Below are positions 26,185 to 33,561 of a stretch of 64,000 nucleotides of DNA, piece by piece. Numbering within the stretch: position 1 is the stretch's first letter; each line of letters opens with the position of its first letter. Both the position numbers and the translations under genes were made by a program. The notes beneath the pieces are model-generated. The model saw nothing but the letters and a program-made list of their open reading frames with translations. It was not told the DNA's origin and searched no databases. This DNA comes from Blastococcus sp. CT_GayMR20 (lineage in GTDB: Bacteria > Actinomycetota > Actinomycetes > Mycobacteriales > Geodermatophilaceae), in NCBI RefSeq assembly GCF_004570345.1, contig NZ_SPQM01000005.1, positions 32,698-96,697 on the forward strand. The letters run 5' to 3'.

Positions 26185-26664
26185 ATGCCGCTCATCGAGA
26201 TCCGGATCTCGACCGGGGTCGGTGTCGCCGACACGCAGCTCGCCGCGTTCGACGCGGCGCTCTACGAGGCCGGCATCGGCGACGTCAACCTCCTCCCGCT
26301 GTCCTCCGTCATCCCGCCCGGGGCCGACGTGGTGCAGAAGCAGCCCGACCTCACCGGTACCGAGTGGGGGGACCGGCTCTACGTCGTCCTCGCCGAGCAG
26401 ACCGCCACCACCGTGGGCCAGGAGGCGTGGGCCGGCATCGGCTGGATCCAGGAGCCCGAGGGCAGGCGCCGTGGCCTGTTCGTGGAGCACCACGGCGCCA
26501 GCGAGGCCGAGGTCGAGGACCTCATCCACGCCAGCCTCGGATCCATGCGGGAGTACCGGCCCGAGGTCTTCGGTCCCGTGCGGAGCGTCCTGCGCGGTGG
26601 CCGCTGCACGGGACGCCCGGTCTCGGCACTGGTCGCAGCGACCTATCAGAGCCAGCCGTGGTGA
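26185..26664 (+). CDS. Pyruvoyl-dependent arginine decarboxylase
   Basis: A 159-residue PvlArgDC-family enzyme that converts arginine to agmatine and CO2 using a covalently bound pyruvoyl group. The motif LPLSSVIPPGADV (about residues 39-51) contains the Ser-Ser bond where the proenzyme cleaves itself and the second Ser becomes pyruvoyl. GIGWIQEPEGRRRGLFVEHH is the usual downstream core. The ATG at 26185 follows GGGGGAGAACA. It overlaps the next gene by 4 bp (GTGA), so a decarboxylase product and an acyltransferase are made together. Agmatine or polyamine supply is the expected role. First chromosomal gene beyond the island. Confidence 0.9.
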   Translation: MPLIEIRISTGVGVADTQLAAFDAALYEAGIGDVNLLPLSSVIPPGADVVQKQPDLTGTEWGDRLYVVLAEQTATTVGQEAWAGIGWIQEPEGRRRGLFVEHHGASEAEVEDLIHASLGSMREYRPEVFGPVRSVLRGGRCTGRPVSALVAATYQSQPW

Positions 26665-27248
26665 CCGCCGTCCAGGTGCGCCTGGCCACCGACCCCGACG
26701 ACCTGCGGACCGCCCGCGCCCTCGAGCACGACGTCTTCGTGGCCGAGGGGTTCACGCCCGCCAGCGAGGCCCGGGTCGTCGAGGAGTACGCCCACCTCGA
26801 CGGGCAGTCGCGCTGGCTGCTCGCCGAGCGGGACGGCGAGCCGGCCGGCGTGCTGCGGCTGATGGCGGAGGGGCCCCGTGCGGTGCCCGCCGTGGCTCAC
26901 TTCCCGCCGTTCCCGGGGGCGCACGGCATCCTCACCGGCGAGCGGTACGCCGAGGTGGGCACCTTGGCGGTCACCGCGGCGCACCGCGGCACCGACGTCG
27001 GGCTGCACCTCTACCGGGCGGCGCTGCAGCTGTCGCTTGACGATGGCGTCACTGCCTGGGTGGCGGTGCTCGAGCAGTGGCTGCTCGAGCACATGACCGC
27101 GTCCGGCTTCCACTTCCAGCCGATGGGTCTGCCCCGGTACTACATGGGCGGCGAGTGCCTGCCCGTCCGCATGATCCTGCGGAACGCCCTGGACACGCTC
27201 CGGCAGCAGGACGCCGGCCTGCACGCGTGGCTGACGGGCCGGCCGTGA
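26661..27248 (+). CDS. GNAT/autoinducer-synthase-like N-acyltransferase
   Basis: A 195-residue protein with the GNAT fold. YAEVGTLAVTAAHRGTDVGL (about residues 95-114) carries the acyl-CoA binding turn (HRGTDVG), and LAERDGEPAGVLRLM is a typical beta3-4 hairpin. The N terminus (ARALEHDVFVAEGF) and the overall layout also resemble LuxI/AHL-synthase-like acyltransferases. It may acylate a small amine. Translation is coupled to the pyruvoyl-dependent arginine decarboxylase through a GTGA overlap, making agmatine or a derivative the most attractive substrate; that is inference. A convergent gene ends 5 bp downstream. Confidence 0.78.
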   Translation: MTAVQVRLATDPDDLRTARALEHDVFVAEGFTPASEARVVEEYAHLDGQSRWLLAERDGEPAGVLRLMAEGPRAVPAVAHFPPFPGAHGILTGERYAEVGTLAVTAAHRGTDVGLHLYRAALQLSLDDGVTAWVAVLEQWLLEHMTASGFHFQPMGLPRYYMGGECLPVRMILRNALDTLRQQDAGLHAWLTGRP

Positions 27249-27252
27249 CCAT

Positions 27253-27876
27253 CTAGGGGGCCGACTCCCCATCGGCCGGCGGACGGCCGTAGCCGACCGC
27301 ATCCCGGACGGCGGGCGGCGCCGCCTCGACCAGCTCCCGGTTCGGCCGGGCGCCGAGGGCGTCGTTCACGGTGGAGAAGGCGATCCGCAGCGCGACGTAC
27401 AGCGTGAGCGCGGCGATCTGCGCCTCGTCGAAGCCGGCGTCCCGCAGCGCCTGGACGTCGGCGGGCTGCGTGGTGTTCGGATCACGCGCCAGAGCGCGGG
27501 CCCAGCGCGCCAGCGCCCGGTCGGTGGCGTCGAGCCCCGCGTCGTCCCCCCGGAGCACCGCGGCGGCGGTCTCGTCGTCGACCTCACCGGCCAGGCGCGT
27601 CCCCCATGCCAGCGAGCAGTGCGGGTCGCCCAGCGCGCCGGCCGAGGCGGCCACCAGGATCCCGCGCTGACGGAACGTGAGCCCGGCGCGGGTGGCGGCC
27701 CGCGTCCAGAGAGCCGCGAGCGCGTCATGGTCCCTGGGCTGGTGAGCCCAGGCGTGCGAGGTGTTCATGACGAAGCCGAAGTCGTCCCGGTCGCCGGCGA
27801 ACAGCTTGTCCGCTGCAGAGGACGGCGGGGCGACGGCGAGGAAGCCGCGCTCGCCGAGCGGCTCGTCAGCCGGCAT
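27253..27876 (-). CDS. Carboxymuconolactone decarboxylase/AhpD-like protein
   Basis: A 207-residue all-helical protein of the CMD/AhpD superfamily. TFRQRGILVAASAGALGDPH followed by C-S-L-A-W-G is the family's helix with an active-site Cys, but only one Cys is present where AhpD has CxxC, so classical peroxidase-partner activity is doubtful. The second half (FDEAQIAALTLYVALRIAFS) repeats the fold's final helices. The ATG at 27876 is preferred over a longer frame that overlaps the upstream gene's 3' end. A parS-like site lies 33 bp upstream. It converges with the acyltransferase gene. Confidence 0.78.
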   Translation of the reverse strand: MPADEPLGERGFLAVAPPSSAADKLFAGDRDDFGFVMNTSHAWAHQPRDHDALAALWTRAATRAGLTFRQRGILVAASAGALGDPHCSLAWGTRLAGEVDDETAAAVLRGDDAGLDATDRALARWARALARDPNTTQPADVQALRDAGFDEAQIAALTLYVALRIAFSTVNDALGARPNRELVEAAPPAVRDAVGYGRPPADGESAP

Positions 27877-27908
27877 GGCGGGCACGGTAGCGGCAATCGC
27901 GGGGCAGA

Positions 27909-27924
27909 TGTTCCACGTGGAGCA
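27909..27924. promoter_or_regulatory. parS-like site 1
   Basis: TGTTCCACGTGGAGCA, one base from a perfect 16-bp palindrome and built on the CACGTG core of bacterial parS (GTTYCACGTGRAAC). Located in the short gap between the CMD gene and the STAND-wHTH gene. Confidence 0.55.
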
Positions 27925-27965
27925 CGGCCGGCTGTGCGCAGCTGACCGTCCGCGGCGGAGGGCAC

Positions 27966-29882
27966 CTAGTCCAGGCGCGAGCGCCAGTCCTCGCGCAGGC
28001 GGTAGCCGCGCCCACGGATGGCCTCCACCGCAGACCCTCCGGAGCCGAGCTTCGTCCGCAGCGTGCGCACGACGGCGTCCACGACGTTGCTCCCACCGAT
28101 GTACTCCGTCGCCCACACGTCCCGCAGCAGCTCGGCGCGGGACACGGTCTGGCCCTCGTGGTCGTGGAGGTGGCGGAACAGCCCGAACTCCAGCGGTGTG
28201 AGTGCGACCGGCTGCCCGCCGACGACCAGTTCGTGGGCGTCGGCATCGAGCGCCGGCTCCTCGGCGACCCCGAGTTCGGCCGCGAGGACGTCGACCAGCC
28301 AGCCGTCGACCGAGCCCGGGCCGAAGTCCAGCATCACGGTCGTGTAGCCGGCGCCGTCGAGCACGACCGGCGCCGAACTGATCGGCCGGAAGCCGAGCTC
28401 GCGGACCACCGGCCAGTACGACGGCACGTCACGCACGACGACGAACATCCGGCGCAGAGCCGGCCGCAGCGCCATGTACGTCCGTTTCACGTCCAGCCAG
28501 CAGGCCGCCTGGGTGGCTCCGGGCGCCTCACCGCGATCGCGGTCCAGCCATCGACGCAGACCCAGCACGACCTCGCCGCGGGCCGTCGGGTGGCTGTCGA
28601 GCTGCCGGGCCCAGGACTGGACGACGGGGTCGTTCCCCACGGACGGGTGCCGGATCCGGGCGTCGTCGAGCAGCAGGAAGAACCCGGCGAGCCGGCCGTC
28701 CCGGCCCCGGGAGACGTTGAACGCCGAGGGGGCCGCGGTCCACCACTGCCGGAGCAGCCGCGCCGCGTCCGGTCCGTCGTGCCGTTCGGCGACCTCGTGG
28801 ACGGCCCGCTCGTCGGAGCGGTCGGCCGGTTCGACGGCGAACTGCTGCGCGTCGCTCGGGAAGAAGGCCTCACGGGCCACGGGGTTGTCCAGCAGGTAGA
28901 GGATGTCGGCCGTGTAGCGCCAGAGCTCGGCGGGAGCGGCCGCACGCATCTCGTCGCGGAGCCGCCGCCAGGCCGCGCGCCGGTACTCCCGGTAGCGCAC
29001 CGGGCTCGTGCTCCGGAGGTGTCCGGCCACCGCATCGCGGACGGCCTCGTGCACGACGGTCCCGTCCCGACCCGCCACCACGAACGGCAGGGAGAGCAGC
29101 CGGTGCACGGCTGCGGCGCCGTTGCCGTCCAGCACCGCGTCGAGGAGCGACTCGGTGACCCGGCGCACGACGGACGCCGCCTCGAGCGACTGCCGGGTCA
29201 GCGGATCGTCGATGTCCTCGAAGTACAGCCGCGTCAGCTCCTCGACGACGCGGGACGTCGCCGCGTCCTCCAGGGCGAGCTGCGGGTTCTCCGCGGCCCC
29301 CGCCGAGGCGAGGACGAGAGCCAGCGGGTGGCCACGAGCGATGCGGTTGAGCCGCGCCGCCTCGGAGGGCGGGACACCCCGGTCGGCCAGCAGCAGGCCG
29401 GAATCCGCCTCGGACAACGGCGCCAGCGCGAGGGTCCGGAAGCCGGGCACCCCGAACCAGCCCGGTACCGGCCGCTCCCGGCAGCCGAGCACCAGGGCGG
29501 CGCGGGGCGGCAGGGCGGGCACGACCGCCCGGCGCAACCAGGTGTCCAGCAGCAGGAAGTGCTCGTACTGGTCGAGGACCAGGACGACGGGCTGCGCCAG
29601 CGCGCCGAGATGCGCAGCGAAGGCGGCGACGTCGTCGAACCCCCCTGCTGCGCGCAGGAACCCGCGTTCGGTCGGCTCGACGGTCCGGCAGTCCAGGGAC
29701 ACGACGTGCCTGCCGGCGGCCCTCGTGCGGTCGGCGAAGGTGTCCAGGAGTGCGGACTTGCCCATGCCGGCAAGGCCGTGGACGTGCACGATCCCGCCGG
29801 CTCCGGCGGAGTCGACGAGGAGTGCGATGTCGTGCTCGCGTCCCAGCAGCGGCGCGATGCGGGACCGCGTGGCCGTGCCCAC
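27966..29882 (-). CDS. STAND-type ATPase fused to OmpR-type winged helix
   Basis: A 638-residue fusion. Residues about 10-270 form an AAA/STAND NTPase: Walker A GLAGMGKSALLD near 36-47, Walker B VVLVLDQYEH near 98-107, then the winged-helix-like helper region. Residues about 280-515 are unrecognised, with one stretch (MFVVVRDVPSYWPVVRELGF) resembling a GNAT C-terminal strand. The last 95 residues (PVALTPLEFGLFRHLHDHEG ... VVDAVVRTLRTKL ... IRGRGYRL) are a Trans_reg_C DNA-binding domain, normally fused to receiver domains. So a signal-sensing ATPase appears wired to an OmpR-type output. GTG at 29882; start uncertain. A secreted lectin-like gene with 11-bp-phased repeats lies upstream in the same direction. 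Confidence 0.82.
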   Translation of the reverse strand: MGTATRSRIAPLLGREHDIALLVDSAGAGGIVHVHGLAGMGKSALLDTFADRTRAAGRHVVSLDCRTVEPTERGFLRAAGGFDDVAAFAAHLGALAQPVVLVLDQYEHFLLLDTWLRRAVVPALPPRAALVLGCRERPVPGWFGVPGFRTLALAPLSEADSGLLLADRGVPPSEAARLNRIARGHPLALVLASAGAAENPQLALEDAATSRVVEELTRLYFEDIDDPLTRQSLEAASVVRRVTESLLDAVLDGNGAAAVHRLLSLPFVVAGRDGTVVHEAVRDAVAGHLRSTSPVRYREYRRAAWRRLRDEMRAAAPAELWRYTADILYLLDNPVAREAFFPSDAQQFAVEPADRSDERAVHEVAERHDGPDAARLLRQWWTAAPSAFNVSRGRDGRLAGFFLLLDDARIRHPSVGNDPVVQSWARQLDSHPTARGEVVLGLRRWLDRDRGEAPGATQAACWLDVKRTYMALRPALRRMFVVVRDVPSYWPVVRELGFRPISSAPVVLDGAGYTTVMLDFGPGSVDGWLVDVLAAELGVAEEPALDADAHELVVGGQPVALTPLEFGLFRHLHDHEGQTVSRAELLRDVWATEYIGGSNVVDAVVRTLRTKLGSGGSAVEAIRGRGYRLREDWRSRLD

Positions 29883-29904
29883 TCCCGGAGGATGGCCCTC
29901 GGAA

Positions 29905-29933
29905 CCGGGACGTACAAGGTTCGTACGTCCCGG
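29905..29933. promoter_or_regulatory. Perfect inverted repeat upstream of STAND-wHTH gene
   Basis: CCGGGACGTAC and GTACGTCCCGG with a 7-bp spacer, 22 bp before the GTG start. It is either an operator or a stem-loop; no T run follows, which favours a binding site or an actinobacterial tail-less terminator. Confidence 0.5.
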
Positions 29934-29955
29934 CCCCGGGGCCAGCTCCGGGAGT

Positions 29956-29973
29956 CCGGCGGGCTCCCGCCGG
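29956..29973 (-). terminator. Hairpin directly after lectin-like gene
   Basis: CCGGCGGG-AG-CCCGCCGG begins at the base after the stop codon of the lectin-like gene. GC-rich, no T run, so termination is tentative. Confidence 0.45.
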
Positions 29974-30660
29974 CTACCGGTCGGCCAGCTCCACCGTCAC
30001 CTGGACCCGCCCCGAGTTGTTGTCGTACCAGCCCGGCTGGCCCTTGTAGTAGTAGCCGTCGGCGTACCCCACGAAGAGCCGGGTGGCCTCGTCCGGGACC
30101 TGCACGCGCAGGTCGGTCCCGTCGCCGATGAGGAAGGTCTGGCCGATCTCCGGCTCGATGGATCCGGCCGTTGCCTGGTCGGTGACGTCCAGCCGCTCCG
30201 GCGCCGGGTCCTCGGGCGGGGCATCGGTGAGGAGGACGCCGACCACGAAGATCCCCGCTTCCTCGTGCACGATGCCGGAGATGCCCCCGAACGACTGCAC
30301 GTCGGTCGTGCCGAACTCGCCGCCGTCCCCCTCGGGGCCGACGAAGTTCGGCTGGCTCGTGATCGGGTTCACGCGTCCGGTGACCTCGGGGAACGTGAGC
30401 ACCCGGTCGGTGCCGTCGGGGATCTCCCACATGGGCGGTTCGACGCCGGCCCCTCCGCCGCCGGGTTGTGGCGGGGTATCGAGCCCGGCGCCGAAGATGT
30501 TGGCCGCTCCCAGGACGTCGAGGCTGTTGCCGTCCGACGTGACCGCGACGATGACCCACGCCGCGAGCCCGCACCCCGCCACGCCCGCCGCCACGCGGCG
30601 CGCCCGGTGCTTCCGCCGCGACGGGGAAGGCAGGCCCCGGGGAAGTGCGGAGGTCGACAT
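29974..30660 (-). CDS. Secreted or membrane-anchored lectin-like protein
   Basis: A 228-residue protein. The N terminus has a basic stretch (RRKHRARR) followed by a hydrophobic segment (VAAGVAGCGLAAWVIVAV), a signal anchor or signal peptide. The rest is exported. The C terminus LFVGYADGYYYKGQPGWYDN followed by NSGRVQV resembles the terminal strands of PA-IL/galactose-binding-like beta-sandwiches, where Asp and Asn residues bind calcium and sugar. Family membership is suggested, not certain. The ATG at 30660 follows GAAGGGAA; longer in-frame extensions are rejected. Three 11-bp-phased repeats lie about 65 bp upstream, matching the tandem-site pattern bound by OmpR-type domains like that of the next gene. 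Confidence 0.72.
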   Translation of the reverse strand: MSTSALPRGLPSPSRRKHRARRVAAGVAGCGLAAWVIVAVTSDGNSLDVLGAANIFGAGLDTPPQPGGGGAGVEPPMWEIPDGTDRVLTFPEVTGRVNPITSQPNFVGPEGDGGEFGTTDVQSFGGISGIVHEEAGIFVVGVLLTDAPPEDPAPERLDVTDQATAGSIEPEIGQTFLIGDGTDLRVQVPDEATRLFVGYADGYYYKGQPGWYDNNSGRVQVTVELADR

Positions 30661-30722
30661 GACGGTTCCCTTCGCCGATCGCGGTCGTCCGTATGGAGAG
30701 CGTCGCGTACGGGCGCACCCGT

Positions 30723-30753
30723 TCGATGAGGGCTCGATGAGGTTCGGGTGAGG
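30723..30753 (-). promoter_or_regulatory. Three 11-bp-phased direct repeats upstream of lectin-like gene
   Basis: On the minus strand CCTCACCCGA, CCTCATCGA and CCTCATCGA start 11 bp apart. One-turn-spaced tandem repeats are the usual target of OmpR/PhoB-type winged helices, and such a domain ends the neighbouring STAND protein. Confidence 0.5.
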
Positions 30754-30825
30754 GAGCCAGGGCCGTCGGCGCCTCCGCACGGAACCGGTCGGTCGTGCCC
30801 CGCCGATCGGTGGCAGAGTGGAGGC

Positions 30826-31359
30826 GTGACTGAATCGACTCCCGCCCGCCGCGCGGTCCTGCACACCAACCACGGCGACATCACCGTCGACCTGTTCCCG
30901 GACCACGCTCCGAAGACCGTCGCCAACTTCGCCGACCTGGCCGAGGGTGCCCGTGAGTGGACCCACCCCGAGACCCGGCAGAAGACCACCGACAAGCTCT
31001 ACGACGGCACGATCTTCCACCGCATCATCGACGGCTTCATGATCCAGGGCGGCGACCCGCTCGGTCAGGGCTTCGGTGGCCCCGGCTACCAGTTCGGCGA
31101 CGAGTTCCACCCCGAGCTGTCCTTCGACCGCCCGTACCTGCTCGCCATGGCCAACGCCGGCCCCGGGACCAACGGCTCCCAGTTCTTCATCACCGTCGGC
31201 CCGACCCCCCACCTGAACCGCAAGCACACGATCTTCGGTGAGGTGGCCGACCAGGCCAGCCGGGACGTGGTGGACCGCATCGCCAAGGTGCCCACCGCCC
31301 GTGGCGACAAGCCGGTCGACGACGTCGTCATCGAGTCCGTCGAGGTGCAGCGCAGCTGA
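30826..31359 (+). CDS. ppiA: Peptidyl-prolyl cis-trans isomerase, cyclophilin type
   Basis: A 177-residue cytoplasmic cyclophilin that catalyses proline isomerisation in protein folding. Signature parts are [15 protein letters not shown] (catalytic Arg and Phe region), [16 protein letters not shown] (substrate pocket) and [11 protein letters not shown]. Length is normal for the family, and there is no signal peptide. GTG at 30826 follows GGAGG. The equivalent mycobacterial gene (ppiA) lies in the same place near the origin, supporting the name. The inverted repeat ends inside this gene at 31303, so its last 56 bp are unique. Confidence 0.92.
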   Translation: MTESTPARRAVLHTNHGDITVDLFPDHAPKTVANFADLAEGAREWTHPETRQKTTDKLYDGTIFHRIIDGFMIQGGDPLGQGFGGPGYQFGDEFHPELSFDRPYLLAMANAGPGTNGSQFFITVGPTPHLNRKHTIFGEVADQASRDVVDRIAKVPTARGDKPVDDVVIESVEVQRS

Positions 31360-31376
31360 CGCAGAACGCAGACGAC

Positions 31377-31430
31377 GGCCCCGTCCAGGGGCCCGCCCCG
31401 AGCGAGCGGGGGGTGGGGGGGACGGGGTCC
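31377..31430. repeat. Dispersed 54-nt hairpin repeat, copy 1
   Basis: Ends GGCCCCGTCC and GGACGGGGTCC pair to form a long stem around a GCGAGCG-containing loop. Copy 2 at 35029-35083 is inverted relative to this one and shares both ends plus CCAGRGG and GCGAGCG. It lies between ppi and the rhomboid gene and overlaps the called rhomboid start. Confidence 0.65.
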
Positions 31431-32273
31431 ATCTGCTGCTACCGGCACCCCGACCGGCCCACCGGCATCGCCTGCGCGCGGTGCAACCGGGCGATCTGCC
31501 CGGAGTGCATGATCCCGGCCTCGGTCGGGTTCCAGTGCCCGGAGTGCGTCCGGGAGGGGCAGGCCACGGTGCGCGCTCCCCGGCGCACGACCGGCCTGCA
31601 GGTGGCGGGGCGCCGGTGGGGTGTCGTCACCCTCTCCCTGATCGCGGCGAACGTCGCGATGTTCCTGGTCTCGGCCGTCTCCGCCGCGTCCGTCGGCAAC
31701 GTCCCGCTGGAGAACTACGACTCCCCGGTGTTCGACCAGCTGTCGCAGTGGCCCTTCGGCGTGAACCTCTTCGGTGAGTGGTGGCGGGTCTTCACCGCGG
31801 CGTTCCTGCACATCGGGCCGATCCACCTCGTGATGAACATGCTGGGCCTGCTGATCTTCGGGTCGGAGCTCGAGCGGCAGCTGGGCCGGGTGCGCTTCCT
31901 CGCCCTCTACCTGCTGTCGGCCCTGGGCGGGGCGGCCGCCATCCAGCTGTTCGGTGACCCCCGCGTCCCTGTCGCGGGCGCCTCCACGGCCATCTACGGT
32001 CTGCTCGGCGGTCTCGTCGTCCTGATGCTGTTCAACCGCCAGGACCTGCGCGGGCTGCTGACGCTGATCGTGCTGAACGTGTTCATCAGCTTCCTGCCGG
32101 GCGTCTCGTTGCTCGGCCACCTCGGCGGCCTCGTCGCCGGGCTGCTGACCGCGGGGATCCTCGTGCTCACGCGGCGCCGGCCGCCGCTGCAGATCGCCGG
32201 GCTCGCCGCGCTCGCCGTCGTCCTGCTGGTCCTCGCCCTCACCGTGCCGACGGTCGTCGTCCTCGGCATCTAG
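31413..32273 (+). CDS. Rhomboid family intramembrane serine protease with N-terminal zinc finger
   Basis: A 286-residue membrane protease that cleaves substrates within the bilayer. The N terminus has a treble-clef-like Cys/His cluster (CYRHPDRPTGIACARCNRAI, CPECM, CPEC), typical of actinobacterial rhomboids. Six hydrophobic segments follow. HLVMNMLGLL supplies the conserved His and Asn, GASTAIYGLLGG contains the catalytic Ser (GxSx), and GHLGGLVAGL supplies the catalytic His. GTG at 31413 is used, but it lies inside a hairpin repeat and an upstream CTG-type start overlapping the ppi stop is possible. Ends by overlapping the convergent PH-domain gene by 4 bp. Confidence 0.9.
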   Translation: MGGTGSICCYRHPDRPTGIACARCNRAICPECMIPASVGFQCPECVREGQATVRAPRRTTGLQVAGRRWGVVTLSLIAANVAMFLVSAVSAASVGNVPLENYDSPVFDQLSQWPFGVNLFGEWWRVFTAAFLHIGPIHLVMNMLGLLIFGSELERQLGRVRFLALYLLSALGGAAAIQLFGDPRVPVAGASTAIYGLLGGLVVLMLFNRQDLRGLLTLIVLNVFISFLPGVSLLGHLGGLVAGLLTAGILVLTRRRPPLQIAGLAALAVVLLVLALTVPTVVVLGI

Positions 32274-32686
32274 GGCCGGGTGGTGGGGTCCAGCGCCCGC
32301 AGGGCGCGGGCCACCTCCGCCGGGTCGGTGCCGAGGTCGCGCCGCCCGAGGACGACGAGGACACCGGGATCGTCCGGCCCGCCGACGGTGTCCAGCTCGA
32401 GGGTCCGGCCGCGGACGCCGAACCGCCGGGTCTCCCGGACGTCGACGCGCAGTCCCGGCCAGGGGAGATGGCGGCCGCCGGTGAGCGTGCGCACGTCCAC
32501 GCCGTCGGGACCGGCGGCCAGCCGTGGGCGGGCCACCAGGTCGCGAGCCGCGAGGACGAGCACGAGCAGCGCTCCGAGCCCGACCAGCACCCGGCCGGCG
32601 GAGTCGAGGACGAGGAGGGACAGCGCGAGGCCGGCGCCGACGGTCACCAGGGCCACCGTCTCGCCGGTACGGGGGGACCACTGCAC
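32270..32686 (-). CDS. PH-domain membrane protein (actinobacterial bPH type)
   Basis: A 138-residue protein with two hydrophobic N-terminal segments (VALVTVGAGLALSLLVL and VLVGLGALLVLVLAA) followed by a small beta-rich PH-like domain (LAAGPDGVDVRTLTGGRHLP, then RRFGVRGRTLELDT). The equivalent position in mycobacteria (Rv0010c) holds a similar gene. GTG at 32686 is chosen because it directly precedes the first helix and longer frames run into the intergenic region. Function is unknown; it sits in the cell-division neighbourhood between ppi and crgA. Confidence 0.78.
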   Translation of the reverse strand: MQWSPRTGETVALVTVGAGLALSLLVLDSAGRVLVGLGALLVLVLAARDLVARPRLAAGPDGVDVRTLTGGRHLPWPGLRVDVRETRRFGVRGRTLELDTVGGPDDPGVLVVLGRRDLGTDPAEVARALRALDPTTRP

Positions 32687-33149
32687 GCACCCAGGGTGCC
32701 AGCGCGGGCACCGCCCCCCGAGTACCCGTGACCGACCGGTCCGTCGCCGGACGGCCACCCGGAGCGGTCGTCCGCCGTGTAGTCGCAGGTCGGGACGGGT
32801 ACGAGGGGGTCGACACCACGGCGCGGTCGGCTCCTCGGAGGAACCGCCAAGTCGATACATCCACAGCTGGGTACACAGCTGGGGACAGACTCACACGGGT
32901 GTAGTTACTGGCGTGGTCGTCCTGTCACATGCGTCTCACGGACGACGTTCGCGCAGGTCAACGAGGATCGGGTCCGTTCCGTCTCTCCACACACGGTGGA
33001 CAACCCTGGGGGCGGAGCGCCATGTCGACCTGTGGATGAAGCGTCCGTCTGTGCACAGCCACCGGACGGGGGTGGACCGCGGAACGGACGAGGCCCCCAC
33101 CCCGGTTCGGGGTGAGGGCCTCGGATACTGCGAGCGGCTGGGGGCGAGT
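32687..33149. other. 463-bp intergenic region with DnaA-box-like motifs
   Basis: No convincing gene. It holds near matches to the DnaA box: TTGTCCACC (minus, about 32995-33003), TCATCCACA (minus, about 33031-33039) and ACATCCACA (plus, near 32857). A pair of ACAGCTGG direct repeats lies at 32863 and 32875, and the crgA terminator hairpin at 33090-33122. Origin-proximal location makes the boxes notable, but none is a perfect match. Confidence 0.45.
33090..33122 (-). terminator. Hairpin after crgA
   Basis: GAGGCCCCCACCCC pairs with GGGGTGAGGGCCTC around a short loop, 28 bp after the crgA stop. Strong GC stem without a T run. Confidence 0.6.
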
Positions 33150-33422
33150 TCAGCGCCAGCGCATCGACATGACCAGGCCGGCGACCATGGCGCCGAACCC
33201 GATCGCGAAGTTCCAGGCGCCGAGCGACACCATGAAGGGGATCCGGTCGCCGGCCACGTAGTAGACGACGATCCACAGCAGGCCGACCAGCATCAGCGCC
33301 ACCATGAGCGGCGCGTACCAGCGCGGGCTGGGCTGGGCGACGCGCGCCTGGGCCGACCGGCCCTGCAGCACCCCCTCGGGGGGCGTGTACGCCGACTTCT
33401 TGCGGACCTTGGACTTGGGCAC
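33150..33422 (-). CDS. crgA: Cell division protein CrgA
   Basis: A 90-residue membrane protein with the CrgA layout: basic N terminus MPKSKVRKKSAYTPP, a first TM helix (APLMVALMLVGLLWIVVYYV) and a second (FAIGFGAMVAGLVMSM), ending MRWR. CrgA helps place or stabilise the septal machinery (FtsZ, FtsI, CwsA partners) in actinobacteria. GTG start at 33422. Position between the PH-domain gene and the DUF881 gene is the same as in mycobacteria, which makes the assignment secure. Confidence 0.95.
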   Translation of the reverse strand: MPKSKVRKKSAYTPPEGVLQGRSAQARVAQPSPRWYAPLMVALMLVGLLWIVVYYVAGDRIPFMVSLGAWNFAIGFGAMVAGLVMSMRWR

Positions 33423-33561
33423 CGTGGAACTCCCTTCCGGCGGCCGGGTCGTGTCCTCCGGCCGGAACTGCCTCCCAGCCTAAGCTGCTGGGGGACGACG
33501 GTGCCGTTGCCACGTGCGGTACGCCCCGCATCCGGTCCCGACGACGCGCGAGGAGGAACCT

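Larger units (their letters stand above)
15716..31303. repeat. Right arm of 15.6-kb perfect inverted repeat (authentic locus)
   Basis: Partner of 1-15588. This arm continues without a break into unique chromosome (ppi, rhomboid and beyond) at 31304, and into the coherent relaxase frame of the loop at its inner end, so it is taken as the real locus. It covers the island end, the tRNA-Ala attachment site and chromosomal genes up to most of ppi. Confidence 0.97.

Noticed and set aside
32687..33149. The chromosomal replication origin itself
   Set aside because: Only three imperfect DnaA-box-like motifs; dnaA and dnaN are not adjacent.
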